DNA of 64,000 bases, from positions 434,001 through 498,000 of the forward strand of contig CP085829.1 of NCBI GenBank assembly GCA_020809705.1. Direction: 5' to 3'. The notes beneath the pieces were generated by a model, which saw only the letters and a program-made list of their open reading frames with translations, had not been told where the DNA came from and ran no database searches. The translations under genes and the position numbers were made by a program. This DNA comes from Calonectria ilicicola (taxonomy: Eukaryota; Ascomycota; Sordariomycetes; Hypocreales; Nectriaceae). Below, one piece after another: positions 46,844 through 58,064 of this stretch. Within the stretch, counting starts at the first letter, position 1. Each line of letters begins with the position of its first letter.

Positions 46844-47577
46844 GATGACGACCGTGTAATATCAAATAAAAATAAATATAAATTCGCAATATCGTTTGTT
46901 TTTGATTGAGATATTCTGATAATTCGACTTGCTGTCACTGTGTTTGTTTGATGTCGACTTCTTCCTCTTTCCTTATACTCTCCCACTTGAGAGGCGATCC
47001 AGCTCCGCACATTCGCTTCTCCAACATGTTGGATGAGACAGCGGGATTTCCACTTCCCCTCACGATGCAAAAACAGCGGAACAGGCGGTTTGCCGCCTTC
47101 ACATTTCATGGCCCCTATCATGTGCGTCAGTGTGGCGCGAGGGGAAGCGAATGGCTGTCTCCGGATGAATGGCTTCGTTCCGGCTTGTTACGAATATCCC
47201 TCGCATGCTGGATTAGTCTACCCCGGGATAAGCTAACCCGGATTTACCCCAGACTACCCCAGGCTTTCCCCATGGGTTGCTTGTTAGCTCATGGGGTTGC
47301 GTCTCCACAATGTCATGATAGTGAATTGTGAGCAACGTGATGATGGTATGGTCTTGCAAAGCTAAACCGTCAGGGTGCTGTGATTGCTGTCTGCGTTGGT
47401 TGTAAGCCCAGGCTATCTAGCTGATTCAAAATTTGAGACACCGGCCCCCCTTGATTTAAAAGGAGCCATTGTGCCTGCCATAGCTGTGATTTCTGTTTCT
47501 CATCATAAACCACTTGACGACATCTTTTAAACCGAGCAAATCTGAACTCCTTTGCCAAAGCTGGCCACGAATTCACC
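46844..47577. other. Divergent promoter region, aldo-keto reductase / sugar transporter B
   Basis: Contains a perfect 6-bp inverted repeat at 47083-47098 and a CCCCGGG/ACCCCAG-rich stretch at about 47219-47280. No gene is supported. Confidence 0.5.
47083..47098. promoter_or_regulatory. Inverted repeat AGGCGG-TTTG-CCGCCT
   Basis: Two exact 6-base arms around TTTG, between the divergent starts of the aldo-keto reductase and sugar transporter B. The inner 12 bases, GCGGTTTGCCGC, recur upstream of the deoxyribose-phosphate aldolase gene at 58431-58442. Confidence 0.35.
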
Positions 47578-49599
47578 ATGGCGACCTCTGGCGCTAACCA
47601 TGCGCTCAACTTTCGAAGTGTGCCGAACAATACCAACAAGAATTGGTGGCTCGATTCTTGTATGTGCAAGAAGATTGCACAAAGATGATGCCTGACTAAC
47701 TCTTGACGTAAGCTCTTCGATGGAACATGTACCACTGCATCGGTCTCTGTGGCACTTTGTTCTTCAATGGATGTAGGTTTCCGCAAAGTTTTCCCACTGG
47801 TTGGCGGTATTTTGACCTTTGTGTCGTTAGATGATGGTAGCCTTTTCAATGGACTGCAAAGCTTGCAGCAGTGGCAAGAGTATTTTGGCCATCCAGATTC
47901 AACGACTCTTGGTCTCATGAATTCTGCTGGTTTTCTCCCCGGTATCCTTGCAAGCTTTTTTGGTGACCGCGTGTCTCACTACTGGGGTCGTCGTTGGAGT
48001 GTTTGGATCGGCAGTTTTCTTGTGGTAAGTCTACCATCGTAATCACAGCCTGCTACCAGACCTAAATTAACCTCTACCCATAGATCATCGGGGCTATTGT
48101 CATGTCTCTTTGTACCAACACTGGCACGTTTTGTGCGGGTCGTGCCATCATGGGCTTTGGCACAAGCACAACCAACGCCGTGGCCCCGACGCTCCTGCAG
48201 GAGATTGCCCACCCCCGATTCAGAGCCCAGGTGTCCTGCTTTTGTAAGTATTCTTGGTCACTTTTTACTCGTAAAAATTATTAACAATCCAGACACTTGT
48301 ATTTATTACATCGCCGCCGTACTCTCTGGTGCAGCTTGCATCGCTTGCATGTCGATTGCAGGCAGCTACTCGTGGAGAATCCCTTGCTTCCTTCAGCTGT
48401 TTGGCCCGTGCGCAACAATCTTCATCACGGCTCGTATGCCTGAGTCGCCACGTGTAAGCCTCTCTCACCACAAATCCTTCGTCTTGAGACTCATTATTTT
48501 AGTGGCTTGCACAGATGGACAAAATGGACGAAGCCCGACAAGTGTTGGTCAAGTACCACGCCAATGGAAAAGAAGACGACGAACTCGTCGATTATGAGTT
48601 CAAGGAAATTTGTGAGGCTCTCAAGGAGGAACAAGCCTCGGCCCAGACCAAATATTCCAACCTCATCCAAGGAAGAGGAAATCTTCACCGATTATTCATC
48701 AATGTCATCATCGCCTTGGGAACTAATTGGGTTGGAAATGGTTTGGTGTCATATTACTTGGTAGGTCTTGACCTCTGGTTAATGGGCCAATGGTTCTAAC
48801 TATTCCACAGAGTCCAATTCTCAACTCTCTGGGCATCACCAGTAGCAGGACCCAACTGCAAATTAACATCGGCTTGAATCTCTGGAATCGTAAGTTCTTA
48901 AAGAGCGCCTCTAAACGCAATGCGCAGTGATTGACATTTAGCTTCTAGTTGCAATCTCCACAACGGCAGCCGTCTATGTAGATCGCATTGGAAGGCGACC
49001 ACTTTGGCTCACCTCCACTGCGGGTATGATGATCATGTTCAGCGTCGTGATGGGTCTTTCAGCGTCTTACGCCGAGCACAAACACACGGCAGTCGGAGCC
49101 GCTGCTATCCCGTTCCTGTTCCTATTCTACGGGTGCTATGACATCGCATGGACACCTCTTGCTTACTCGTAAGTATTTCTGTTGGACTTTGAACGGGCTA
49201 GCTCCTGACCCGAATTAGATACCCCGTTGAAATTTATCCCTTCTCTCTGAGAACCAAAGGTCAGGCTATCTTTATTGCCACACAGACAATGGCCGTTTCC
49301 GTCAATACTTGGGTCAACCCTGTCGCACTTGATGCCATAGCATGGAGATAGTAAGTTTGCTGCATGTACTATGTATGTTTAAAGCTGACTTTGGCATTAG
49401 CTACGGAGTGTACATTGCCATTCTGGCAGCTCTCACAGTTATCATTTGGTTCTATTTCCCAGAGACCAAGGGCCTTACGATTGAAGAAATTGTTACTGTG
49501 TTTGACAAGGATCAGGGCCATGGAATCATTGAGGCCGCCGATGGAGTTGCAATCAATAAATCGTCTACGGACCATGTAGAGCATGTAGACAACGTTTGA
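47578..49599 (+). CDS. Sugar transporter, MFS lactose-permease-like (copy B)
   Basis: Plasma-membrane sugar porter of 514 residues, paralogous to copy A at 31260-33163. Ten exons: 47578-47659, 47713-47772, 47831-48024, 48084-48243, 48293-48453, 48503-48760, 48811-48889, 48949-49168, 49219-49350 and 49401-49599. The first intron (GTATGT donor, CTAAC branch) removes what otherwise look like nonsense codons in the N terminus. Matching features are GYDGSLFNGLQ, HYWGRRWSV, PESPRW, DRIGRRPLW and FPETKGLTIEEI. Three exons have exactly the same lengths as in copy A (194, 160 and 161 bases). The substrate is unknown. The head-to-head neighbour is an aldo-keto reductase, which fits import and reduction of a sugar. 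Confidence 0.9.
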
Positions 49600-50205
49600 G
49601 AAACATTTCATGGGCTTTTAGTCCACGATAGATTCTCCATACATTGGCTATGTAGAAGCAATTCACTTTATACCTTGAATATTTGCCTTCGTGGAGTTTT
49701 ATGTTACATTAAGCCACCCTTTGTAGAAGATGAAAGCCAGCATCAGCAATCAGTGAAAGAATCATGTCGAAGAAATTAAAATATTGGTTTCACTAATTAA
49801 TCTTAAATAGATGCCACGCTGCTTGTGGTTGTCAGAGCGACCGTACAACCAAAGGATTGGCAGGGGTTAGAATGCTGCCATCATGACCATCAAAATAATT
49901 ATCGCAAATGAGAAAAAGTTAATTTTTTTTCCTGAGTTATTTCGTGAAATTATTTTAAGTGGTTCATTCTATTCTGATACGGCGTGCCTCAGCCACCGCC
50001 TTGCTAAACCATTGACTTGCTCCGTTGTTGGAGTAGAAATCACCACACTTGTTGCTCCCCAGTTAGCGCATGCACCACACCTCTAATCCCACGATCGTGC
50101 CCACTAGTAAAGTAACATAAACGCGGGGAAATAGCAGGCTCAAATCACTAGACTAATTGTATCTGCGTTAACTCGCCTACGTCACCATTTTGTTAATCAA
50201 TGTGG

Positions 50206-50218
50206 GCGGAATATCCGC
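50206..50218. promoter_or_regulatory. CGG-N5-CCG inverted triplets (first of two)
   Basis: GCGGAATATCCGC about 330 bases before the ATG of the second aldo-keto reductase. Confidence 0.35.
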
Positions 50219-50284
50219 AAGCCATCCTCGGTGGCTGTGGGTCAGAGCGTGTGGCGCATGTGCGGCGGGCATTATCCCATCTTG

Positions 50285-50295
50285 CGGCAATTCCG
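50285..50295. promoter_or_regulatory. CGG-N5-CCG inverted triplets (second of two)
   Basis: GCGGCAATTCCGC about 250 bases before the ATG of the second aldo-keto reductase. Same half-sites and spacing as the element at 50206. Confidence 0.35.
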
Positions 50296-50546
50296 CCCGC
50301 CTTGCCGCTACAATAGAACGGGCGGAGCCATCAAGTTCGCCGCAGGCTTCTGATGCAGACCTCAAGCGCGTCTCCCGTGTTGAGAATTCCCAAGAGAAAT
50401 GGCACTGCACAATTCACCAAGTGATTACCCTAAACACCCCGCATTTTTCGACTGCGATCGAGGCAATTTGGTATTTAGTATAGATTCTTCTTGGTAATTC
50501 CGGCCACCATATAGAATTTAGACCACAATTTCAGTACACCGTCGAG

Positions 50547-51876
50547 ATGGCCACTCCCACCAACAAGCGAACCGTAAGACTCAATGATGACAATGACATT
50601 CCCGTTGTTGGCCTTGGCACCTTCTTATCAGCACCCAATGAAGTTACTGAGGCGGTGATTGCGGGGTAGGCTCTGTTGTATCGTTGCTTACACTAACTAT
50701 GTCGGCTAATGAAACGGTAATAGATGGAAAACTGGTATGCGTCACTTTGACTGTGCCCAATTTTACCAGGTTAGTTCCGTGAAGCAAAATTTCTTGGATG
50801 AGAACGGATGCTGAGACCAATTTTAGAATGAGCAAGAGGTTGGCGAGGCTTTGAAACGTCTTGCCCAGGAGCCCGGGTTTAAGCGTGAGGACTTGTGGAT
50901 CACAAGCAAGGCTTGGAACTCGTAATACTATGTGAACCCACTGCTGAGTCGCCAAAGCTAACGATAGTCAGGCACCATCGACCGGAGAATCTAAGAAAAG
51001 CATTGGACCAAACGCTGAAGGATCTGGGGACCGATTATCTTGACCTTTATCTTGTTAGTCGCGTGGAACCTAGTGAAAAGCCCGTTAACAATGTATTCTA
51101 ACGCACTCCAGATCCACTGGCCGGCAAATTTCGCCGCCATTCCAGATGAAAAGTCGGTTACTGGTATCGCCTTGGAACCATCAACAGATGGCGTCATGGC
51201 TATCGATAAAGAATTAAGCTTATCAGACACATGGAGAGCCATGATTGACCTCAAAAATGAGGGCAAGGTTCGAAGTATCGGCGTGAGCAACTTTTTGCCT
51301 CATCACATTCAGAAACTGATTGATGATACTGGTGTCGTTCCCGCTGTGAATCAAGGTAATTAAAATGTTGATTGGAGTGATGAAGTCAAGCTAATGAGGA
51401 ATTATTTAGTGGAGGCTCATCCTCTCCTCAACCAACAGGCTCTTCTCGATTACTGCAAACCCAAAAATATTCACATCACGGCCTACATGCCGTTTGGCGG
51501 TGACGCGAACCGAGGACAGGGCAGGGTTTTAGGTAATCCTGTCGTCCGCCAGGTGGCCGAGAAGAATGGCAAGCAGGAAGGTCAAGTTTTGGTGTCATGG
51601 AGCATCAAGGTGAGAAAATTTCTCCCACATCACTACCCGGTTGCTGACACTTTACAGCGAGGATTCTCCGTTCTACCCAAATCTGTTAAAGCCGCTAGGA
51701 TAGAAGCAAACTTTCAGGCATTTGATCTCAGTGACGAGGACTACGATACTTTGACGGATCTCGGCAAGGTCCCCGCGCGATTTGGCGGTCTTCCCTTCAC
51801 GTTTGATCCTGCTTGGAGTGTAAACGTCTTTAACTCTCCGGAGGAACAAGCGGCGGGACTCTTGGAACCTTTTTAA
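50547..51876 (+). CDS. Aldo-keto reductase (GCY1/glycerol dehydrogenase-like)
   Basis: NADPH-dependent aldehyde or ketone reductase of 334 residues in seven exons (50547-50665, 50724-50769, 50827-50921, 50972-51053, 51112-51355, 51410-51609, 51658-51876). The catalytic tetrad is Asp and Tyr in FDCAQFY, Lys in ITSKAW and His in IHWP after the fourth intron. SIGVSNF is the expected strand motif and [14 protein letters not shown] is the NADPH 2'-phosphate-binding segment. Relatives reduce glyceraldehyde, dihydroxyacetone, pentoses or galacturonate-derived aldehydes. Together with dihydroxyacetone kinase in the same region, a C3 substrate is attractive but not shown. It differs strongly from the aldo-keto reductase at 45221, so the two are not duplicates. 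Confidence 0.9.
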
Positions 51877-53016
51877 AACTTAGGTCACATCATATTAGAC
51901 AAAATGGTATTACCCCGTGACAGAATTACAATTGTGTCCATGTGAAAAGACCCATTTGAAGTTCCCTAAGTAGAGGTGCAAGAGAGACAATGTAAAATGG
52001 TTGCGCACACTCTGTCAGGCTGCATCGGTTTTGAAAGATTGATTAGTCATAATTCGATGATTACTGAATGGCAACGAATTAATCTCTCGTAAAGATGTAG
52101 AGGCTTGTGGCATCTGGAATCATCATGCAACTCACGTTCCATCATTTATGGATCTTCCTAGCAAAAAAAGGTCAATGATCCAATCATTTGAACCGCACCG
52201 TAAAGTCATGGAATTTTTTGAACACCGGTCCGTGCAATAAATAAATCTCCACTTGCCTCCGGAGTGTCAACTACCGGGCTTGGCATGAAGCGGAAGCTTT
52301 GGGTCCGAAGTCGGTCTATGGTACGAAGATGATGGTATTGCAGTGACTAAATATTGACTGTAGGGCGCTTGAATTCTTGAAGCCGCCTCGAATTGCTGTG
52401 TTTTCGGCATCAATGTCTGTCCAAGCCACTTTTAGATTTCTCGGCCTTGCTCCTCATGTTGTCCGCCTATTCTACCCCAAAGAGGCCCAAAAGACACAGG
52501 AAAAGAATAAATCTTGGCATTATCAACTACAAATTTAAACACGACACTAGCTCTAAACTTAATAGCATTTATTTTGGGGCTTAGAGAAATATGGCAACAC
52601 TCGTTTGATGTTACTCGACGCATTGACTTAGACACTTGTTTAAAATATAAGATAAATAATCTGATGCGTATCTACAAAATGATTTTGGAAAACCTTTTTG
52701 GTCTCGTTAAAAAAAGAAATAGCCAGGATTTCTGCAAGGAGGTTCAGAGCCACGAAAGTGGCAGATACAATATCTTGGCCCTGATTTGCTCGACCAAAAA
52801 CCAATCATTCCAATCCTATATGCGACATAACCTTGCTATTTCGGAAATTATTTCACACATCATTCCTTCTCATTAGGCCACTCACTCATGTCCGTTTTCC
52901 TTGCGTTGGATCTATTTTCTTTTTTTTTTTTTTTTGATCATTTTACTCACTATTTCACAGCGTTTCATATCCACGCTCTTGCCATACAACTCGGCTTAGC
53001 GCCTGCCACTGCGACT
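51877..53016. other. Intergenic region before the kexin-like gene
   Basis: AT-rich with a T-tract at about 52919-52936. An open frame from 52888 runs into the kexin-like gene, but its first 43 codons are Phe-rich from the T-tract, so the gene is started at 53017. Confidence 0.5.
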
Positions 53017-55000
53017 ATGAGCATTAGATACATGCCAAAGCTACTCTGCTGTTTGGCACTCTTCACCCCATCCCAGGCCTTCATACCTCCTCAAAGGGAT
53101 CATGCGGTGAATGATTATTATGTTTTACACCTCGATCGATCCGCATCTCCCAAGCGCATTGCCGACCATTTAGGTCTCTTCCATGATGGTCCGCTGGGCG
53201 ATTTAAATGAACACCACGTGTTTCGGTCAGCTAAGGTTGACTATGATGTTGTTGAGGCAAAACTCCACGACCACAAGATAAAAAGACAAGACAACACAGA
53301 TAATCTACACCCTTTAGATGGCGTCCTTCTTGCAAGGAAGCAGACACCTAAAGATCGCCTGGTGAAACGATTTATTGCTTCCCCACTTCCAGAGAGAAGG
53401 CTTCAATCCCGACAAGATGCCACTAATTCCGCAGTCCAAGCCCGTACACAACTTATGAGCACACTTAACATTACTGACCCAACTTTTGTTAATCAATGGC
53501 ATTTATTCAATACTAATCAGGTTGGAAACGATATAAATGTTACTGGTGTCTGGACTCAAGGAATTACAGGGACAAATACTACAGTAGCTGTCCTTGATGA
53601 TGGCCTAGATATGACTAGTGATGATCTCAGACCCAACTACTACAGCCAGGGTTCTTGGGACTTTGTTGACGGGGACGCGTCACCTGCGCCCGTGCTTTCA
53701 GATGATACGCATGGTACTCGATGCGCCGGGGAAATTTCCGCCGCTCGCAATGACGCATGTGGGCTGGGCGTGGCTTATGACTCGAGAATTTCCGGTATCC
53801 GGATGATCGGCAAGGCACTTAGTGATGCCGAAGAAGCAGAAACATTAATGTTTAGGCCGCAAGAGAATAATATTTACTCGTGCTCCTGGGGTCCTACGGA
53901 TGACGGCCAAACGATGGAAGGCCCTGGAGTGCTCACTCGAAGAGCCATACTTCAGACAACTCAACAAGGTCGAAATGGAAGAGGCTCGATTTATGTATTT
54001 TCCAGTGGCAATGGGGCAGCTGCTGGTGATAACTGCAACTTTGATGGCTATACGAACTCGATATACACCATTTCGGTTGGTGCCGTGGATCGCGCAGATA
54101 ATGTTCCATTCTATTCAGAGGGCTGCTCTGCACTGCTTGTCGTTGCTTACAGCAGTGGCGGAGGTAGCGCCATTGTAAGTGTCCAACATCGAGCCCACAC
54201 CCAAAATATGGAGCTGACTGTACTAGCACACAACAGCCGTGGGGAAGAATAGCTGTGCCACCAACCATGGTGGAACATCAGCGTCCGCTCCCTTGGCTGC
54301 TGGCATTTTTGCATTGGTTCTCCAAATCCGGCCCGACCTCACCTGGAGAGATATGCAATATCTTGCACTCGATACAGCTTTTCAGGTTCAAGGCCAATCC
54401 GGGTTGCAAAGAACCGCTCTCGGAAAGCAGTTTAGCCATGCTACTGGATATGGCAAACTGAATGCATATGCCATGGTTGAGAGGGCCAAGACGTGGCAAA
54501 ATGTGAAACCTCAAGCTTGGATGTTCTCCCCAAATATTGTGATCAACCAATCTATCCCAGAGGGCAGTGATGGATTGACTTCGACATTTCAGGTTACTGA
54601 AAGCATGTTGGCGTCCTCTAATATTGGCCGCTTAGAGCATGTCACAGTCACTATGAGCGTTCGACACACTCGCCGTGGGGATTTGAGCGTCGATTTGATC
54701 AGTCCTGACAATATAGTGAGTCGTCTTTCGGTATCTCGACGCTCAGATTCATTCGCAGGAGGATATAGAAGTTGGACGTTTATGAGTGTTGCACATTGGT
54801 ATGATCCATTTCACTCTACTTGCTACGCTGTATTGACCATTCACTATAGGGGAGAGTCTGGTATCGGAAATTGGACCGTGATCGTTAGAGATAACCAGAC
54901 GAATGCACACCAAGGAACCTGGCTAAACTGGAGACTTAAATTATGGGGCGAGTCAATTGATGCAAATAACGCGACTCTCCTCCCGATGGCGGATGCTTAG
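53017..55000 (+). CDS. Kexin-like subtilisin protease without membrane anchor
   Basis: Ca2+-dependent serine endoprotease of the kexin/furin family (S8B), 643 residues in two exons (53017-54174, 54227-55000). The start is the ATG that opens a signal peptide (MSIRYMPKLLCCLALFTPSQ). A propeptide with dibasic sites (KIKR, LVKR) follows. The catalytic residues are Asp194 in VLDDGLD, His232 in DDTHGTRCAGE and Ser404 in HGGTSASAPLA, with oxyanion Asn332 in SSGNG. SWGPTDDG is the kexin signature. Acceptor TAG at 54224-54226 is chosen because it restores IHTTAVGKNSC. A complete P domain follows (about residues 480-630), and then the protein ends. Golgi kexins are usually 800 residues or more, with a transmembrane helix and cytosolic tail, all missing here. 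It is probably secreted or vacuolar and additional to the housekeeping Kex2. Confidence 0.9.
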
Positions 55001-55149
55001 AGAAGTAAATTGCAGGTACAGAGTATAAGGAGCGGATTTGTATTTCTTGTACAAGTATTCCATCACCAATCTTGTATTCAATCTCACTAACGTACAATAA
55101 ATGAATGGTATCTTTTCACCATCAATCTCTCATTTTCCATTGCCACCAA

Positions 55150-56196
55150 CTAGTAAGGTTTCATGCCAGCAAGTTTGAGCAATTTGTCACTCAACTCAGG
55201 TTTCTCATTCGGCTCGTCTCTGTTCCTAGGATCAAGAGAGCCATCAGGCAGCTTCGCCTTCAAAGGTCGTAGCCAAATATTGTCATGAGCCCAGTGAGTT
55301 GTAGCGCCATGAAGGGAGAAGACGCGCTGTTTCTCCGCGATGGCCTCTTTGGTGGCTAGTTTGGCAGGAGAGTAGCTGGCATAGATGACGGTTCGGATCA
55401 CGTCGCTCTTTGCAGTTGGCTCTCCCCCCCAATGGACAGTACGAGAGTCCCAAAGGATGAGGTCACCAGGTTCGGCGTGAACCTTGATTGGCTTCAGTCC
55501 CTTGTTCGTCCACCACTCCATCTCCTTCTCGCTAAATCGGCGCCAGTCAATCACCTCCCAAGTTTCAGGATCCGTCTCGTTGTCAAAGAACTCATCATTG
55601 AACGTATTGGATCGAGGAATCAGCATAAGACTTCCATCCTCGGCGCCAGCAGGGCTGAGGTTGATGATTCCCTGAATGCAATGAACGCCACGCTTCAAGG
55701 GTGACTGGTCAATATGCGGCCAAGGAGCTCTGGCAGGCTTGTCTTCGCGATTGGGAAAAGTAATGTTGAGCGAGTCAAAGGAAACGAGAAGTTCATCCGT
55801 ACCCCAGACTTTGGCAAATGCATCGACTACACCAGGTTCCATTCGTGCATCCCACATGAACTTTTCATGAACCACACAGTAATTGTCAAACGTATTCAAC
55901 TTGCTCTGCGCAGGGAGATTCTCGGCCTTCCACGTCTTAGGGTCATCGATATCGAGGTCAGTACCAAAAGACTTTAGCCAGCCGAATGCGCGTTGCTGGT
56001 AGTTTATGGCTCTGTCTCGCGGAATGGCTCCCTTAACAACGGTGTAGCCATTGTCGCGAAGTTCATCCCTCAAATCACCATGGTTTCCCTTAAGACTAAA
56101 GTCCACGTTAGACACAACATTTAGACATTGGCTGCGTAAGACTTACTTCAGGAGAGGGCTGACAATGGCTGGGGCAATGGTTGTCTTGGAAGGCAT
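55150..56196 (-). CDS. Phytanoyl-CoA dioxygenase-family 2-oxoglutarate/Fe(II) dioxygenase
   Basis: Oxygenase of 331 residues in two exons (56196-56147, 56095-55150). The ATG at 56196 opens MPSKTTIAPAIVSPLL, and the intron joins LL to NLKGNHGDLRDEL. The Fe(II)-binding facial triad is formed by His and Asp in WPHIDQS and the distal His in TVHWGGE. An Arg in the segment after it (VIRTVIYASY) would bind 2-oxoglutarate. Length is typical for fungal PhyH proteins. Substrates in the family range from phytanoyl-CoA to secondary metabolites and small ethers or phosphonates, so none can be assigned. It lies tail to tail with the kexin-like gene at 150 bases and follows the deoxyribose-phosphate aldolase gene on the same strand. 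Confidence 0.85.
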
Positions 56197-57288
56197 GGCG
56201 ATAGTTTGAATGTGAAGCCTAGCCTCAAAAGCCTTTGTGATTTGGTCAAGGTAATGGTTTGATTTAGAAAGTTGGAATGACAATTTCAAGTCGATTTCTC
56301 TTGCGGGCGCCTAGAGCGTGTGCGGGGACCAAGATTATGGTAGAGGCACGGAATAAATACCAATTATTCGTTGCCAACCCCTAGGTTTGCGAAATAATTA
56401 GAACTTTTACTGAATATCGGAGTCACCCGTCAGGATGCTCTAAAACCGAAAAGCAATTGTGTGGAGTTATCAGATGCGATCTCCCAGATCGACTAAACCA
56501 GCCGATCGGTTTCAGTAATCATACGACTACCTAAGATCACAAGACCCCAAAACCGCCACCACATTGTCAGGAATCTGATGCATAATGGGGAGTCCAATTT
56601 TCAATGTCAGCTACGCCAACTTGATTGGGTGACAAGGGGCTACAACGGGAGTGCGGCACTTCCGCCGCTGCCGCGTCGGTATCCCGCTAGCCTTGGATCA
56701 CTCTTCAGTGCCCAGGTATCCACTTGCATATTTCCATGACAGCTGAAATGAAGCCAATCGTCAACCTAGTTTGAGATGAAAGAATGTGGAGTCTGTCGGA
56801 GTGGGGACCAATCTTGGTTACAGATACGAATAGAGGCGGTCGATCTACGGCGAACCCCGTCATCATGCAGTGCTGAGGTTTATGTGATAATGTTATTCAA
56901 GATCATCTGGCTGTTCTAAAATCCAATAGCCACCTTTAAGATTGGTAAAACCGTATGCGAAGTGCGACATCGGGCGGAGAATGCCCTTTCCCACCCTAGC
57001 CAGCCGCATTGTCGACCTACAGAACAGGCTCACCTCATCAACAGAGTGCAGGATTAGATTCCTCTTTTCTCATCCCCAGGGAGGCGACAGTACACGTTGC
57101 ATAATGGGATCAATTTCACCTTTCGCAATTAGGAATCATCATCCGACACGATTAAGCTGATTCTATCGCGCAATCTTCAAGGAATGTTCAATTAATCAGG
57201 TTGGAAAGGTTTAAGCTCAAATTCTAAGAATTCGTATCAATCAACCCCTGTCCCTTGCTCAATTCCTATTTACAATTGCCACTATCGA
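56197..57288. other. Promoter region of the dioxygenase gene
   Basis: A GC-rich islet at 56650-56690 contains CGG-N5-CCG at 56654-56664. The right part is the 3' region of the aldolase gene. No gene is supported. Confidence 0.5.
56654..56664. promoter_or_regulatory. CGG-N5-CCG inverted triplets
   Basis: TGCGGCACTTCCGCC about 460 bases upstream of the dioxygenase start. The GCACTTCCGC core also occurs at 21202-21211 upstream of the transaldolase. Confidence 0.35.
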
Positions 57289-58064
57289 CTACAGCCCTGT
57301 AGTACCAGCCTCGAGCATCTTGGCATAGTTATTGAGAATGTTGGCGGTTTCCGAAGCTCCAAACCGCCGCGCCCCTGCCTTGTAGTACGCCAATATAGCC
57401 TCAATTGTGTAACATCCGCCAGACGCCTTGATCATCGTCTCAGGCTTCAGAATTGATCGCAGCAGCTTGACCTTGTGCTCTACATCCGGAATCGTGTCGG
57501 GCCGAGTGCCAGTGGATGTCTTAATGAAGCCAACACCAGCGCGTTCAGCTGCCAGTCCGGCAGTTTTAACTTGCTCGTCATTCAGGAAGAATACTTCAAT
57601 GATTGCCTTAACTATGACGCCGTAGGGCTAAGTCCCGGGTGTGTCAGTATGCATGAGCCGGGGGGCGTAAAAATGCTTCTTCAGATTCGTCGTACCTTTG
57701 CCGTTTCAACCACTGCTCGAATCTCATTTTCGACATACTCAACGTCGCCACTCAGCAGAGCAGAGATGTTGATTACCATATCGAGTTCTTGCACTCCATC
57801 TTCAAGAGCCATCTTCGCCTCTAGAACCTTGACTTTGGTATGATCACTTCCATGGGGAAGCCCCACAAAAGTTTGAAGATTGATACCGGTACCTTCAAGT
57901 AGTTTCCTTGCCTGTTTGACTCTGAAAGGTTGTGTGACAAATTGTCCAGTCTTGAACTTTTTAGCAAGTTCAACTCCTTCTTTCAGATCATTTTCGGTAT
58001 GGAATGGGTCGATGATTGAGTGGTCAATCATCTTCGCCAGTTCATCAACAGTGAGAGGAGCCAT
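57289..58064 (-). CDS. Deoxyribose-phosphate aldolase
   Basis: Class I aldolase that splits 2-deoxyribose 5-phosphate into acetaldehyde and glyceraldehyde 3-phosphate. Two exons (58064-57696, 57627-57289) give 235 residues, the normal length. The Asp in ELDMVIN, the Schiff-base Lys in GFIKTSTG and the activating Lys in IKASGG are all present, and the intron separates the first from the other two. The start MAPLTVDELAKMIDHS is preferred over an upstream in-frame ATG at 58295, because DeoC proteins begin close to the IDHT/S motif. It can degrade deoxynucleosides or deoxy sugars. Beside a possible sugar cluster it could produce or consume a triose phosphate. Confidence 0.93.

Larger units (their letters stand above)
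49600..50546. other. Promoter region of the aldo-keto reductase at 50547
   Basis: A GC-rich islet at 50200-50345 holds two CGG-N5-CCG elements (50207-50217 and 50285-50295) 78 bases apart. AT-rich to the left. No gene is supported. Confidence 0.5.

Noticed and set aside
47660..47712. Apparent nonsense codons in the N terminus of sugar transporter B
   Set aside because: They lie inside a good intron with a GTATGT donor, CTAAC branch site and AAG acceptor. Splicing gives an N terminus matching copy A.
52888..53016. Upstream ATG for the kexin-like gene
   Set aside because: The added 43 residues are Phe-rich from a T-tract and would place the signal peptide internally. ATG at 53017 opens a normal signal peptide.
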